Below are positions 22,441-30,641 of a stretch of 64,000 nucleotides of DNA, piece by piece. Below the pieces are notes generated by a model. The model was not told the origin of the DNA, made no database searches, and saw nothing but the letters and a program-made list of their open reading frames with translations. The stretch's first letter is position 1, and each line of letters opens with the position of its first letter. A program made the translations under genes and the position numbers. The DNA comes from Haloferula helveola (GTDB lineage Bacteria > Verrucomicrobiota > Verrucomicrobiia > Verrucomicrobiales > Akkermansiaceae), in contig NZ_AP024702.1 of NCBI RefSeq assembly GCF_037076345.1, positions 620,001 to 684,000 of the forward strand. The letters are read 5' to 3'.

Positions 22441-23373
22441 ATGCGCTCAACCCACCTGATCGCCGTCGCCCTGCTCACCACCGCGACGGCCCACGCCGCC
22501 TTCGAAATCAAATCCACCGATGGCAAGGTCGAGATCCTTGAGGACGGTAAGCCGCTCACCGCTTACTACGCCGCCCGCTCCCCCTACGTTTATCCGCTTC
22601 CCAGCGCCTCGGGAGCCAACCTCGCCCGCAACTGGCCGATCAAAAAGGGCGTCGAGGGTGAGCAAACCGACCACCCCCACCACACCTCGCTCTGGCTCAG
22701 CCACGGAGCGGTCAACGGTCACGACTTCTGGTCATGGCACGGAAAGGGAAATCCGGAAATCCGTCACACCGGCACCAGCGACACCGAAAGCGGTGAAAAG
22801 CACGCCGCGTTCACCGTCGATCTCGAGTGGGTGGCGGACGGCAAGACCCAGCTCACCGAGAAGCGTCGTTACCGCTTCGAGCGAACCGACCCCAAGACCC
22901 TGACCATCGAAGTGGATTCCCAGCTCACGGCCGAAGGGGCGGACGCGGTCTTCGGTGATACCAAAGAGGGCACCTTTGCAGTCCGGGTCGACCGCACCCT
23001 CCGACTCAAGGGATCGTTGGCAAAAGGTGGGATCTCCGACAGCGAGGGCCGCAAGGACGGCAAGACCTGGGGCAAGCGCTCGAAGTGGGTCGCCTTCCAC
23101 GGTCCCGACGAAAAGGGCGAACCGGCGGTGGTCGCGATGTTCGACCACAAGGACAACCTCCGCCACCCGACGTGGTGGCACGCCAGGGACTACGGTCTGC
23201 TCGCCGCGAACCCCTTCGGCATTCACGACTTCGAGGGGAAAAAGGACCGCAAGCTCGGTGAGTATGTGCTGAAGAAAGGCGAAACCCTCCGGCTGCGTTA
23301 CCTTGTCGTCCTTCATCACGGCACAGTCGAGTCGGCCGGACTTCCGGAAAGATGGAGCGCCTTCAACCCATGA
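22441..23373 (+). CDS. DUF6807 (PmoA family) exported protein
   Basis: A 310-aa protein with signal peptide MRSTHLIAVALLTTATAHA, then a beta-sandwich of the DUF6807 family (Pfam calls it PmoA, although it is not methane monooxygenase). Marks are YVYPLPSASGANLARNWP, DHPHHTSLWLSHGAVNGHDFW shown here by its HPHH-SLW core, and the end PTWWHARDYGLLAANPFG. The family occurs in PVC and Bacteroidota glycan loci next to oxidoreductases and may bind or act on sugars; the reaction is unknown. An alternative ATG lies 4 codons upstream. Its TGA overlaps the ATG of the next gene (23370-23373), so the two form a coupled operon. Confidence 0.9.
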   Translation: MRSTHLIAVALLTTATAHAAFEIKSTDGKVEILEDGKPLTAYYAARSPYVYPLPSASGANLARNWPIKKGVEGEQTDHPHHTSLWLSHGAVNGHDFWSWHGKGNPEIRHTGTSDTESGEKHAAFTVDLEWVADGKTQLTEKRRYRFERTDPKTLTIEVDSQLTAEGADAVFGDTKEGTFAVRVDRTLRLKGSLAKGGISDSEGRKDGKTWGKRSKWVAFHGPDEKGEPAVVAMFDHKDNLRHPTWWHARDYGLLAANPFGIHDFEGKKDRKLGEYVLKKGETLRLRYLVVLHHGTVESAGLPERWSAFNP

Positions 23374-24797
23374 CTCCGAACCGCCGCAACTTCCTCCGCA
23401 CCTCCGCCCTCGCCTCAACCGCCGTTTGGTTCGCACCGAACGCGAAGGCAGCCCCCGCCTCCGAAACGCTGCGCGTCGCAGTGATCGGTTTGCGGGGACG
23501 GGGCAAGAGCCACGTTTCGGAGATCCTCGGCGCGAAGGGCGCCAAGCTCGTCGCGGTGTGCGATGTCGATCCGGAGGTGCTCGCGAAGACCGTCAGCGAT
23601 CTCGACCGGAAATCGGTCAAGGTCACGACCTACAGCGACTTCCGGAAGCTCTGCGAGAGCCCGGAGATCGATGCCGTCACGATCGCCACTCCCAACCACA
23701 CGCACACGCTGATTTCGGTCACGGCCGCGGCGAACGGGAAGCACGTCTATGTTGAGAAACCTGTCTCCCACTGTGTCTGGGAAGGCCGCCAGCTCGCCCT
23801 CGCCGCCGAGAAATTCGGGGTGATCATCCAGCACGGATTCCAACGCCGGTCCGAAACGGCCTGGAAGGATGCCTTCGAGTGGGTCCGTGGAGGCGAACTC
23901 GGCAAGCTCAAGATCGCACGGGGATTCTGCTACAAGCCCCGTCCCTCGATCGGCAAAGCCAAGGGCGCCCAGCTCGCCCCCGAAGGACTCGACTACGATC
24001 TCTGGTCGGGTCCCCGGATGCTCCAGCCGATCCGGCGCAAGCAGTTCCACTACGACTGGCACTGGCAGTTCCCGTGGGGCAATGGCGACCTCGGCAACCA
24101 AGGCCCCCATCAACTCGATGTCTGCCGCTGGGCCTTGGACGACCCGAAGGACCTCCCCCGCTCCATCCGATCGTTCGGCAACCGGTTCGGCCACGACGAC
24201 GATGGCCAATGGGCGAATACCCAGATCGTCGCATTGGACTACGAAGCCGCACCCATCCTCTTCGAGGTCCGGGGGCTTCCCAAGAAGAACCTCGACTACA
24301 AGTCGGGCATGGATGAATTCCGCGGCCAGCGGATCGGAAACGTCATCGAGTACGAAGGCGGTGCCCTTCTCGGCGGTCACGGCGCCCGATGCACTGCGGT
24401 CGATTCCGACGGCAAGGAAGTGCGCAAATTCTCAGGTAGCAAATCCCACTTCGTCGCGTGGATCGAGTCCATCCGCAGTGGCAAGCAGGACCCCGGGCTT
24501 TCCGCAGAAAGCGGCCACCTTTCCTCGGCCCTCGCCCACCTCGGGAACATCTCGTGGTTGCTCGGGATTCCCGGTGGCGACGACTCGGACATCGACGACC
24601 CGGCCGTGCAGGACGCGCTCGACCGGATGAAGGGACACCTTGCGGCCAACGGCATCGATCTCTCGAAGACCCCGATGCGGGTCGGCCCGAAACTCGAGAC
24701 AGTTCCCGGCGAGGAGAAACTCACCGAGCCGTGGAATGCCCGCGCGGCAGGCCTTCTCAAGGACACCTACCGCTCGGGCTTCGAGCTCCCGATCTGA
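23370..24797 (+). CDS. Gfo/Idh/MocA family oxidoreductase with Tat signal
   Basis: NAD(P)-dependent sugar or inositol oxidoreductase, 475 aa. It starts with a twin-arginine signal (PNRRNFLRTSALASTAVWF), so it is folded with cofactor before export. The Rossmann part has VAVIGLRGRGKSH (37-48) and DAVTIATPNHTH, and the family EKP motif lies at 129-131 in YVEKPVSHCVWEG. The C-terminal alpha/beta domain includes WHWQFPWGNGDLGNQGPHQLDVCRW, shown by its GNQG-PHQ core with the conserved histidine. It is translationally coupled to the DUF6807 gene. The pair probably acts on a sugar or polyol derivative in the periplasm; the substrate is not clear from sequence. An upstream in-frame ATG at 23352 would precede the Tat motif by 6 residues. 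Confidence 0.93.
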   Translation: MTPNRRNFLRTSALASTAVWFAPNAKAAPASETLRVAVIGLRGRGKSHVSEILGAKGAKLVAVCDVDPEVLAKTVSDLDRKSVKVTTYSDFRKLCESPEIDAVTIATPNHTHTLISVTAAANGKHVYVEKPVSHCVWEGRQLALAAEKFGVIIQHGFQRRSETAWKDAFEWVRGGELGKLKIARGFCYKPRPSIGKAKGAQLAPEGLDYDLWSGPRMLQPIRRKQFHYDWHWQFPWGNGDLGNQGPHQLDVCRWALDDPKDLPRSIRSFGNRFGHDDDGQWANTQIVALDYEAAPILFEVRGLPKKNLDYKSGMDEFRGQRIGNVIEYEGGALLGGHGARCTAVDSDGKEVRKFSGSKSHFVAWIESIRSGKQDPGLSAESGHLSSALAHLGNISWLLGIPGGDDSDIDDPAVQDALDRMKGHLAANGIDLSKTPMRVGPKLETVPGEEKLTEPWNARAAGLLKDTYRSGFELPI

Positions 24798-24810
24798 TGC
24801 GGAGCGGGTG

Positions 24811-24840
24811 TTGCATTGCCCGCGATCGCGGCGCTAGCCT
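24811..24840 (+). promoter_or_regulatory. predicted promoter giving a leaderless transcript
   Basis: TTGCAT (24811-24816), 18-nt spacer, TAGCCT (24835-24840). The predicted +1 falls on the G of the GTG start codon at 24847. No Shine-Dalgarno sequence is seen. Confidence 0.5.
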
Positions 24841-24846
24841 CCGGCC

Positions 24847-27177
24847 GTGAAGCCCTTCCTTCTGTCCGTTCTGCTGATCACCGTGGCATCCGCCGATCGG
24901 GTCGCTCCGGTGATCTCGCCGCAAACCGAACGACCCTGGCCCGGTCGCGATTTCTGGGCAAATCCCTCCGAAGACTGGATGCTGGTCGACGGTCGGATCG
25001 AGAACCGCTTTTCGGGCGGCAACCGCAACCTCGTGGTGCTGACAGGAGAGATCGGCCCCGCTCGTGAGGCCTTCACGCTGACGACCAACGTCGACCAGAT
25101 CTCCTTCGAGACCCGGGGAGAAGGCTATGTCGGCTTCGAGGTCGGACGTCAGGGCGATTTCAACGACTATCGGGACTCCGCGGTCAGCGGCTCGGGCCTT
25201 GCGGTGGGTATCGACTTCACCGGCCGACCCTTCATCGGTTCCGCCCTTGAGGAAACCTCCACGGTACCGATGCCGATTCGAAATCTTGATTTCGAATTCA
25301 AGGCGGAGCCCGCCGAAGGTGATCTCTACCGCTGCACCCTCCGGGTCACCGACGCCACGGGGAAGATCGTAGGCAAGGCGACGACCGAAGTTCACGGCTC
25401 GAGGCTTGAGGGACTGGTCGCGCTGATGGCTTCCACACAACTTCCGAAGCCCGTGAAACTCACCGAGCCGCGCCCGGCCAAGCTGCCCGCGATTTCCCAG
25501 CTCCGGGGTGACGAGGGCCGCTTCGCATTTTCGCGAGTCGACCTCAGCGGCGGCAAGATAGTGGCCCGTCCCGAACGTGCCTTCGGTCCCATCCTGTGGT
25601 CCACCTACACCCTCGACAACGCGGGAGTGCTCCGACTGCTCATCCAGGCGGCTCCTTTCTCCCGCAACGCCAAACTCGAAGCCACCCTGGACCTGCCGGG
25701 TCGCGAGCAGGTCCTCGCCGATCTCGAGCCCAATTCCCGCACCGCGCTCTTCCGGGTCCGTAACGTCCCCACCGACAGGCCGACCGAGTTCACGGTGACC
25801 CTGACCGGAACCAAATGGACGGGAACGATCCAACCTCTGCCGAAAAGCGGAAAGGTCACCGTCGCCTCGCTGTCGTGCAACGACGCGACCGGTTTCCCCC
25901 ACAACGATCTCGTCGCCAATGTCACCGCTCAGGAACCCGATCTCATCACGTTCCACGGCGACCAGATCTACGAGGGCATCGGCGGCTACGGGCTCATCTA
26001 CGACCAGAAGCCGAACGATCGGGCCCTGCTGTCGTACCTGCGCAAGTACGCGATGCACGGCTGGACCTGGCGGGAATTGCTCAGGAACCGGCCTTCGATC
26101 ACCATCCCGGACGACCACGATGTCTTCCACGGCAACCTGTGGGGAGCCGGCGGAAAGGCGGCCGATGTGAGCCGCGGATACGGCAACCCCTCGCAGGACT
26201 CCGGCGGCTACAAGATGTCGGTCGAGTTCGTGAATGCCGTCCACCGCAGTCAGGCCGGCAATCTCCCCGAGCCCGCCGACCCGGCACCGTGCCGCAGCGG
26301 GATCAGCGTCTACTTCACCCGCTTCGCTTACGGGCCTTTGGATATCGCGGTGCTCTCCGACCGTCAGTTCAAGTCAGCCCCCAGAGACCTCCTGCCTGTG
26401 GCGGAGATCGAAAACGGATGGCCTCGCAATCTCCGCTGGGACGCCAAGACGGAGTCCTCCCACCCCGATGCCGAACTGCTCGGCCCTCGGCAGGAGGCAT
26501 TCCTGCGACGCTGGGCGCGCAACCCGGCCAAGGGAACCAGCTTCCGGCTCGCCATTTCACAGTCGCCGTTCTGCGCTCCGCAGACCCTGCCGAAGGACAT
26601 CCACGACGATACCCGCGTTCCGAGCCTGCCGATTTACAAGGATGGCGAGTATGCACCGGACGACGAACCCAAGGCCGACTTCGACACCAACGGCTGGCCG
26701 CGCGAGAAGCGTGATCTTGCGCTCGAGCTGATGAAGGAAGCCAAGGCCCTTCACATCACCGGCGACCAGCACCTCGCCACCACCGGCCAGTACGGGATCG
26801 AGAAATGGAAGGATGGCACCTGGTGGACCGCGACGCCGGCCACCGCCAACGTCTGGCCACGACGCTGGATGCCCTCCGAGCCCGGCAAGAACCGGCGTTC
26901 GGACGACCCGAAATGGCTGGGTGACTTCACCGACGGCTTCGGCAATCCGATCACCCTCCATGCCGTCGCTAACCCCCGGGACATCGACCGCGAACCCGCC
27001 CGGCTCTTCGACCGCGCGGTCGGCTACTGCGTGACCACCTTCGACACCTCCAGCGGTCGGATCACCCTCTCCACATGGCCCTATTGGGCGTCGCCCGCCA
27101 AGGCCGCCCCTGACAACCAACCGTATCCGGGCTGGCCGATCGAGATCGACCCGCAGTCCGGCCAGCGAGTGCGCTGA
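24847..27177 (+). CDS. PhoD-like alkaline phosphatase (metallophosphoesterase), exported
   Basis: A 776-aa protein starting at GTG, with a short signal peptide (MKPFLLSVLLITVASA). The N-terminal 200 residues are a beta-rich LamG-like region (for example NLDFEFKAEPAEGDLYRCTLRV), followed by an FN3-like segment. The PhoD-type catalytic domain begins near residue 335: VASLSCNDATGF, ITFHGDQIYEGIGG, ITIPDDHDVFHGN and ALHITGDQHLATTGQYG supply the metal-binding D, N and H residues. PhoD enzymes release phosphate from phosphodiesters and monoesters outside the cytoplasm. It lies 49 bp after the Gfo/Idh gene but has its own promoter candidate. No partner for phosphate uptake is nearby. Confidence 0.87.
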   Translation: MKPFLLSVLLITVASADRVAPVISPQTERPWPGRDFWANPSEDWMLVDGRIENRFSGGNRNLVVLTGEIGPAREAFTLTTNVDQISFETRGEGYVGFEVGRQGDFNDYRDSAVSGSGLAVGIDFTGRPFIGSALEETSTVPMPIRNLDFEFKAEPAEGDLYRCTLRVTDATGKIVGKATTEVHGSRLEGLVALMASTQLPKPVKLTEPRPAKLPAISQLRGDEGRFAFSRVDLSGGKIVARPERAFGPILWSTYTLDNAGVLRLLIQAAPFSRNAKLEATLDLPGREQVLADLEPNSRTALFRVRNVPTDRPTEFTVTLTGTKWTGTIQPLPKSGKVTVASLSCNDATGFPHNDLVANVTAQEPDLITFHGDQIYEGIGGYGLIYDQKPNDRALLSYLRKYAMHGWTWRELLRNRPSITIPDDHDVFHGNLWGAGGKAADVSRGYGNPSQDSGGYKMSVEFVNAVHRSQAGNLPEPADPAPCRSGISVYFTRFAYGPLDIAVLSDRQFKSAPRDLLPVAEIENGWPRNLRWDAKTESSHPDAELLGPRQEAFLRRWARNPAKGTSFRLAISQSPFCAPQTLPKDIHDDTRVPSLPIYKDGEYAPDDEPKADFDTNGWPREKRDLALELMKEAKALHITGDQHLATTGQYGIEKWKDGTWWTATPATANVWPRRWMPSEPGKNRRSDDPKWLGDFTDGFGNPITLHAVANPRDIDREPARLFDRAVGYCVTTFDTSSGRITLSTWPYWASPAKAAPDNQPYPGWPIEIDPQSGQRVR

Positions 27178-27196
27178 GCAGTTGCCGCGATTTCCC

Positions 27197-27225
27197 TTGA
27201 CGGCCGGGGGCGCCCGTGCATCCTT
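27197..27225 (+). promoter_or_regulatory. possible rpmB promoter
   Basis: TTGACG at 27197-27202 and a weak -10 (CATCCT or ATCCTT, about 27219-27225) give a predicted start some 27 nt before the rpmB ATG. The -10 is poor. Confidence 0.35.
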
Positions 27226-27258
27226 CGCCGCCCGTTCAACACGAACCCTTTTCCCACC

Positions 27259-27522
27259 ATGGCCCGCGTCTGCAGTATCCGAGGAAGCCGAGTCCGCTCC
27301 GGCGGCAAAATCAACCGTTCCGGTCTCGCCAAGAAAAAGGGCGGCATCGGCCGTCACGTCACCAAGGTGGTGAAGCGCAAGGTGACCCCGAACCTTCAGT
27401 CGAAGCGTATCTGGGTGCCCGAGCTCAACCGCTGGGTCCGCGTGACCCTCTCCTGCCGCGCGCTCAAGACGATCAACAAGAACGGCGCCTACGCGACCCT
27501 CAAGCAAGCCGGCATCATCTGA
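27259..27522 (+). CDS. rpmB: 50S ribosomal protein L28
   Basis: Component of the large ribosomal subunit, 87 aa (family 62-95). MARVCSIRGSRVRSGGKIN matches the L28 beginning (usually M-x-x-C-x-x-[TC]-G), followed by basic KKKGGIGRHVTKVVKRKV and the conserved NLQSKRIWVPELNRWVRVTLS, seen by its NLQ-KR and VxL parts. The N-terminus has only one of the zinc-ribbon cysteines (C5), so this is the zinc-free form. It is a single-gene unit closed by a strong terminator and not next to rpmG. Confidence 0.97.
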   Translation: MARVCSIRGSRVRSGGKINRSGLAKKKGGIGRHVTKVVKRKVTPNLQSKRIWVPELNRWVRVTLSCRALKTINKNGAYATLKQAGII

Positions 27523-27542
27523 TCGGCATTCCAGCTTTTCCG

Positions 27543-27570
27543 AAAGGCCCGGGGCAACCCGGGCCTTTTT
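27543..27570 (+). terminator. rho-independent terminator after rpmB
   Basis: Perfect 11-bp stem AAAGGCCCGGG / CCCGGGCCTTT with a GCAA loop and a T tract (27566-27570), 20 nt after the rpmB stop. Because the arm starts with A residues it may also end the convergent minus-strand gene. Confidence 0.9.
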
Positions 27571-27590
27571 CGTGTCCGCCACCCGACACC

Positions 27591-28868
27591 TCAGGCGGGA
27601 GCACACGGCAGCAGCACCGCGTCGCGCATCCCGTGGATCTTCTTCTTGTCCGCCGGGGCAAGCGTCGCCAGACAGCCGCCAAGGCTCGTCTCTCCGGATC
27701 CGTCGATGAAGTAGTAAGGGCAGAGCCGGACCCGCCCGCGAAACGTCTCGATCGAGCCGTCATCCCGATACACCGGGTGCTCGACCACCCGGGTCTCCCG
27801 GAATTCCTGCATGATCCATGGCTGCTGGCCGGCATCGGCAAGGGCATGCCGGATGCGCTGCTTCCACTCGGCCGCAGGCAGGTCATGTCCGACGAATACC
27901 CCGCGCGACCCCCATGCGGTTTCGTGGAATCCGCTGATTTTGAGAACCAGCTGCCGCTCCTTCTGACTGAACTCCGCGACCTCGTCCCATGAGTGGACTT
28001 CCAGTCGGGGCAGAGCGGCCTGAGGCGGCAAGGGCGACGGGTCGAGCACCCAACTGAATGGCACCAGTTCGCGGATCCGGTCGAGGTGGCTGCCCCGCAT
28101 CATGTCGCGCCAGAGAGGCTTGAACGCGGGTGTCCACAGAAGCGCCAGCCAGAGCTTGTCTTCCAGATGCGGCAGACACGGCGGGTTCATCTTCACCGCC
28201 CCGGTGACGGACGCCTCCGCCAAGGAGCGGAACAAGGGCAGACTCTCCCAGTCGAACCATTCGAAGAAGCGGTAGACCTCGTCGGCGCCCCCTTTGAAAT
28301 CCGCCGCCGGCACCACGCTGCGCCCCCCTCCGGCTTTCGCCACCAGCCACTCCATCTCCGCCAGGTAGTCCTCCGATTCCTCCGAAATCACCACCGAGCC
28401 CCCTTCCCCGAGAATCGACGAGAAGCCATCGAGCATCCCCGAGGCACCTCCCAGAACATCGAAACCCGCGGAGGCGTAGAGCTCGGACAACCATGCCGTG
28501 ATCCCCATTCCGCCCGGCACGGCATCGAGTTCGGTCAGCGCAAATCCTCGGTCCTGCAACAGCAGGTCCGGCCGGATCACGCGCGGACGCTGACCTTGGC
28601 GTCCTGCCTCGCGCTGAAGCTCGATCATCCATGTCGGCTTGCCGGTATCGAGCAGCTCGGCGATCCATCCCGGCAGGGAGCCTGCCGCACTGCGGCGATA
28701 GATCTCGTCGCAGGCGTGCTGGAAACGGGCCAGCGGATGACCCAGCCCTTGTAGGAAACGCGTCTCCGCCTTGGTCAGCCTAAGCGGCTCCGGAGAGAAG
28801 CGCCAGCCACCTTCGTGCAATCCCCCTTCCGGAAGGGCGCCGCGAATTTCTTCCAGCGACAAACTCAT
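27591..28868 (-). CDS. uncharacterised protein, possibly ATP-grasp-like, coupled to ruvA
   Basis: A 425-aa soluble protein without signal peptide. Segments VIRPDLLLQDRGFALTELD, AVPGGMGITAWLSEL and MNPPCLPHLEDKLWLALLW, followed by ISGFHETAWGSRGVFVG and WIMQEFRETRVVEHP, recall circularly permuted ATP-grasp enzymes of the glutathionylspermidine-synthase kind: the E-L-D-x-x-P-G-G part, a lysine-containing strand and a Q-E-F hinge. This is pattern reading only. Its ATG overlaps the TGA of ruvA (28865-28868), so it is made together with the Holliday junction protein, although no link in function is evident. It ends convergent to rpmB. Confidence 0.6.
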   Translation of the reverse strand: MSLSLEEIRGALPEGGLHEGGWRFSPEPLRLTKAETRFLQGLGHPLARFQHACDEIYRRSAAGSLPGWIAELLDTGKPTWMIELQREAGRQGQRPRVIRPDLLLQDRGFALTELDAVPGGMGITAWLSELYASAGFDVLGGASGMLDGFSSILGEGGSVVISEESEDYLAEMEWLVAKAGGGRSVVPAADFKGGADEVYRFFEWFDWESLPLFRSLAEASVTGAVKMNPPCLPHLEDKLWLALLWTPAFKPLWRDMMRGSHLDRIRELVPFSWVLDPSPLPPQAALPRLEVHSWDEVAEFSQKERQLVLKISGFHETAWGSRGVFVGHDLPAAEWKQRIRHALADAGQQPWIMQEFRETRVVEHPVYRDDGSIETFRGRVRLCPYYFIDGSGETSLGGCLATLAPADKKKIHGMRDAVLLPCAPA

Positions 28869-29458
28869 GTCATCGATTTCAGGGCGCCACGCACCAACTC
28901 TTCGGTCGAAGCATCCGGCCGCTCGTCGAGCAGCTTCCGGACCGCCTTACGGGCTTCCACCTGCTTGTAGCCCAGTGCCACCAATGCCAGCTCCGCGTCG
29001 GCCGCCTTCGGCTGCACCTCACCGGCCTCCACACCCCGCCAGGTCTCGGCGACGCCCACCTTGTCCTTCAGCTCGAGAATGATCCGCTCCGCGGTCTTCT
29101 TGCCCAAGCCCTTGATCTTCGACAGCTCGGCGCTCCCTCCGGACGCCACGCAGGCCTTGAAACGGCTGACCGGCATCCCGTTGAGGACCGCCATCGCGAT
29201 CGCCGGACCGATTCCGCTGACCCGGTCGATCAAGAGCAGAAAGACGTCACGCTCCTCGTCGTTGGCGAAGCCGTAAAGCTGCTGACCGTTCTCCCGAATG
29301 TGGTGGTAGGTGCGCAAATCGACCTCGAGCCCCTCAACCGGCTTGAGCCCGTCCATGCTCGAGAAAGGCACCAGCACCTCGTATCCTACCCCTCCCGCGT
29401 CGACCACCAACCGGTTCGGATAACTCTCCCACACCTTCCCTCTCAAGCGGACGATCAT
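28865..29458 (-). CDS. ruvA: Holliday junction branch migration protein RuvA
   Basis: Tetrameric DNA-binding partner of the RuvB helicase in recombination, 197 aa. Start MIVRLRGKVWESYPNRLVVD is the standard beginning; an ATG 12 codons upstream is less likely. Domain I (1-65) is an OB fold ending YHHIRENGQQLYGFAN. Domain II has two helix-hairpin-helix motifs, LIDRVSGIGPAIAMAVLNG and LSKIKGLGKKTAERIILELKD. Domain III (about 150-197) is a small helical UBA-like part with ALVALGYKQVEARKAV. ruvB and ruvC are not in this window. Confidence 0.97.
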   Translation of the reverse strand: MIVRLRGKVWESYPNRLVVDAGGVGYEVLVPFSSMDGLKPVEGLEVDLRTYHHIRENGQQLYGFANDEERDVFLLLIDRVSGIGPAIAMAVLNGMPVSRFKACVASGGSAELSKIKGLGKKTAERIILELKDKVGVAETWRGVEAGEVQPKAADAELALVALGYKQVEARKAVRKLLDERPDASTEELVRGALKSMT

Positions 29459-29465
29459 GGGGCGG

Positions 29466-29494
29466 CAGCTTGCGCCGCCCGCCGCCTGCGTCAA
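29466..29494 (-). promoter_or_regulatory. predicted ruvA promoter, near-leaderless
   Basis: On the minus strand TTGACG (29489-29494), 17-nt spacer, AAGCTG (29466-29471). The predicted start is 1 nt before the ruvA ATG, leaving no room for a ribosome site. Confidence 0.45.
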
Positions 29495-29619
29495 CCCCTT
29501 CCCTCACCCCTTGAACAGCGATGAAAATTGTTTAAATTGTCTTAAATTTTTGTATTGCAAAATATTTCGGCCTATTTTTAATCGTTACCTTTTTTTGAGT
29601 CGCTTTTGTTACAGGTTGC

Positions 29620-29628
29620 TGCTATCCT
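29620..29628 (+). promoter_or_regulatory. extended -10 element before the winged-helix gene
   Basis: TGC-TATCCT at 29620-29628 forms an extended -10 with predicted +1 about 3 nt before the ATG at 29638. The upstream 100 bp (about 29520-29610) is very AT-rich, with several T tracts, unlike the rest of the window. No good -35 is present. Confidence 0.4.
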
Positions 29629-29637
29629 GCCGCCGCT

Positions 29638-29949
29638 ATGGCAACCACCACGAAACGCACCCGGTTTTCACGCCGGCTTCCAGATCACGTTACGGATGAA
29701 CTCTGCAATGTCCTCGCGGAAGATAAGGTGTTCGGTTTCAACGACCTGTTCGAGCGTGTGTTCGAGAACCTGAAGCTTCGTAACGCCGTCAGCGGAGGAG
29801 AAGAGATGCTCCGCCTGCGTGCCTACGAGAAGCTCCAGAACCTCGTTACCCGCGGTCTGGTCGAGAAAATCGGCAAAGAATACAAAGGAACCAATCGAGT
29901 CCACGAGGCTTCCAGCGAATGGCTCGCGAAGCAGCAGCAGGAAGATTGA
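29638..29949 (+). CDS. small winged-helix-like protein of unknown function
   Basis: A 103-aa basic/acidic mixed protein. Its first 20 residues are rich in T, R and K (MATTTKRTRFSRRLP). The centre LFERVFENLKLRNAVSGGEE and the segment LRLRAYEKLQNLVTRGLVEK followed by IGKEYKG are in the form of helix-helix-wing, as in winged-helix DNA-binding proteins. No family could be named. The own AT-rich promoter region and strong terminator make it a single-gene unit that is probably well expressed. It may be a lineage-specific transcription regulator. Confidence 0.7.
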   Translation: MATTTKRTRFSRRLPDHVTDELCNVLAEDKVFGFNDLFERVFENLKLRNAVSGGEEMLRLRAYEKLQNLVTRGLVEKIGKEYKGTNRVHEASSEWLAKQQQED

Positions 29950-29975
29950 TTCCCCACCCACTGTGCTTTCCCCTG

Positions 29976-30008
29976 AAACCCGTGCCGGAAGTTCCGGCAC
30001 GGGTTTTT
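29976..30008 (+). terminator. rho-independent terminator
   Basis: AAACCCGTGCCG and CGGCACGGGTTT form a perfect 12-bp stem (extendable across GAAGTTC) followed by T residues (30004-30008). It lies 26 nt after the winged-helix gene and closes that unit before nuoA. Confidence 0.92.
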
Positions 30009-30039
30009 CTTTGCCCGGCCAGACCCTCCTTTTTCGTTC

Positions 30040-30068
30040 TTGGCAGCCATCCGGGCTCTTCCTATCAA
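30040..30068 (+). promoter_or_regulatory. predicted nuoA promoter
   Basis: TTGGCA (30040-30045), 17-nt spacer, TATCAA (30063-30068). The predicted start is about 10 nt before the nuoA ATG at 30085. Confidence 0.55.
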
Positions 30069-30084
30069 CGGCGCGGAAACTTCG

Positions 30085-30513
30085 ATGAGCAGCCAGTTCC
30101 TTCCCGTATTCTTCCAGATTCTCGTGGCCGCAGGCTTCGCGGCCGTCACGCTCACCCTCAGCGTGCTGCTCGGGAAGTCCGCCCGCCGGAACGACACCAA
30201 GGACACCGCCTACGAATGCGGCATGCTCCCGATCGGGGAAGGCGCTCCGCGCTTCTCGGTGAAGTTCTACCTCGTCGCGATGCTGTTCGTGATTTTCGAC
30301 ATCGAGGTGGTCTTCATGTACCCGTGGGCGGTTCAATTCCGCGATCTCGTCGCTCAGAACGCGACCGCCTTGGTGAGCATGACCGGATTCGCCGGCATTC
30401 TCGCCTTCGCCTACGTCTACGCGCTGAAAAAGGGCGCGCTCAGCTGGAAGCCGGAGGTCAAGGGCGCGACCGAACCCGCCGCGGCAGCGGTCGAAGAAGG
30501 CGCGACCGCCTGA
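30085..30513 (+). CDS. nuoA: NADH-quinone oxidoreductase subunit A
   Basis: Small membrane subunit of complex I, 142 aa. Three membrane helices are seen (about 5-28, 68-90, 95-118). The family marks are DTAYECGMLPIGEGAPRFSVKFY, seen by its YECG core with the redox-state-sensing cysteine, and MLFVIFDIEVVFMYPWA with the conserved acidic FDIE. The C-terminus adds an alanine- and glutamate-rich tail. The chosen ATG at 30085 gives the usual start MSSQFLPVFFQ. It has its own promoter and is followed by gyrA on the other strand, so no nuoB or other complex I gene is next to it. Confidence 0.95.
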   Translation: MSSQFLPVFFQILVAAGFAAVTLTLSVLLGKSARRNDTKDTAYECGMLPIGEGAPRFSVKFYLVAMLFVIFDIEVVFMYPWAVQFRDLVAQNATALVSMTGFAGILAFAYVYALKKGALSWKPEVKGATEPAAAAVEEGATA

Positions 30514-30559
30514 ACGGACCTTCATCCTCTTTCTTTCGCTCCGGCAACCGCTAGGGCAA

Positions 30560-30610
30560 GGGCCCGGAACACCGGCCCTACCCGATCCGCCCGCTCTCAG
30601 TTCAGCGGGC
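30560..30610. terminator. two GC-rich hairpins between convergent nuoA and gyrA
   Basis: First hairpin: 7 bp with one bulged C and loop AACA (30560-30578). Second: GCCCGCT / AGCGGGC with an 8-nt loop (30589-30610). Neither has a T tract, so a termination role is a guess from their place between two gene ends. Confidence 0.3.
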
Positions 30611-30641
30611 TAGATCGAGGCAGGAGCAGTGTCTAACGCGA

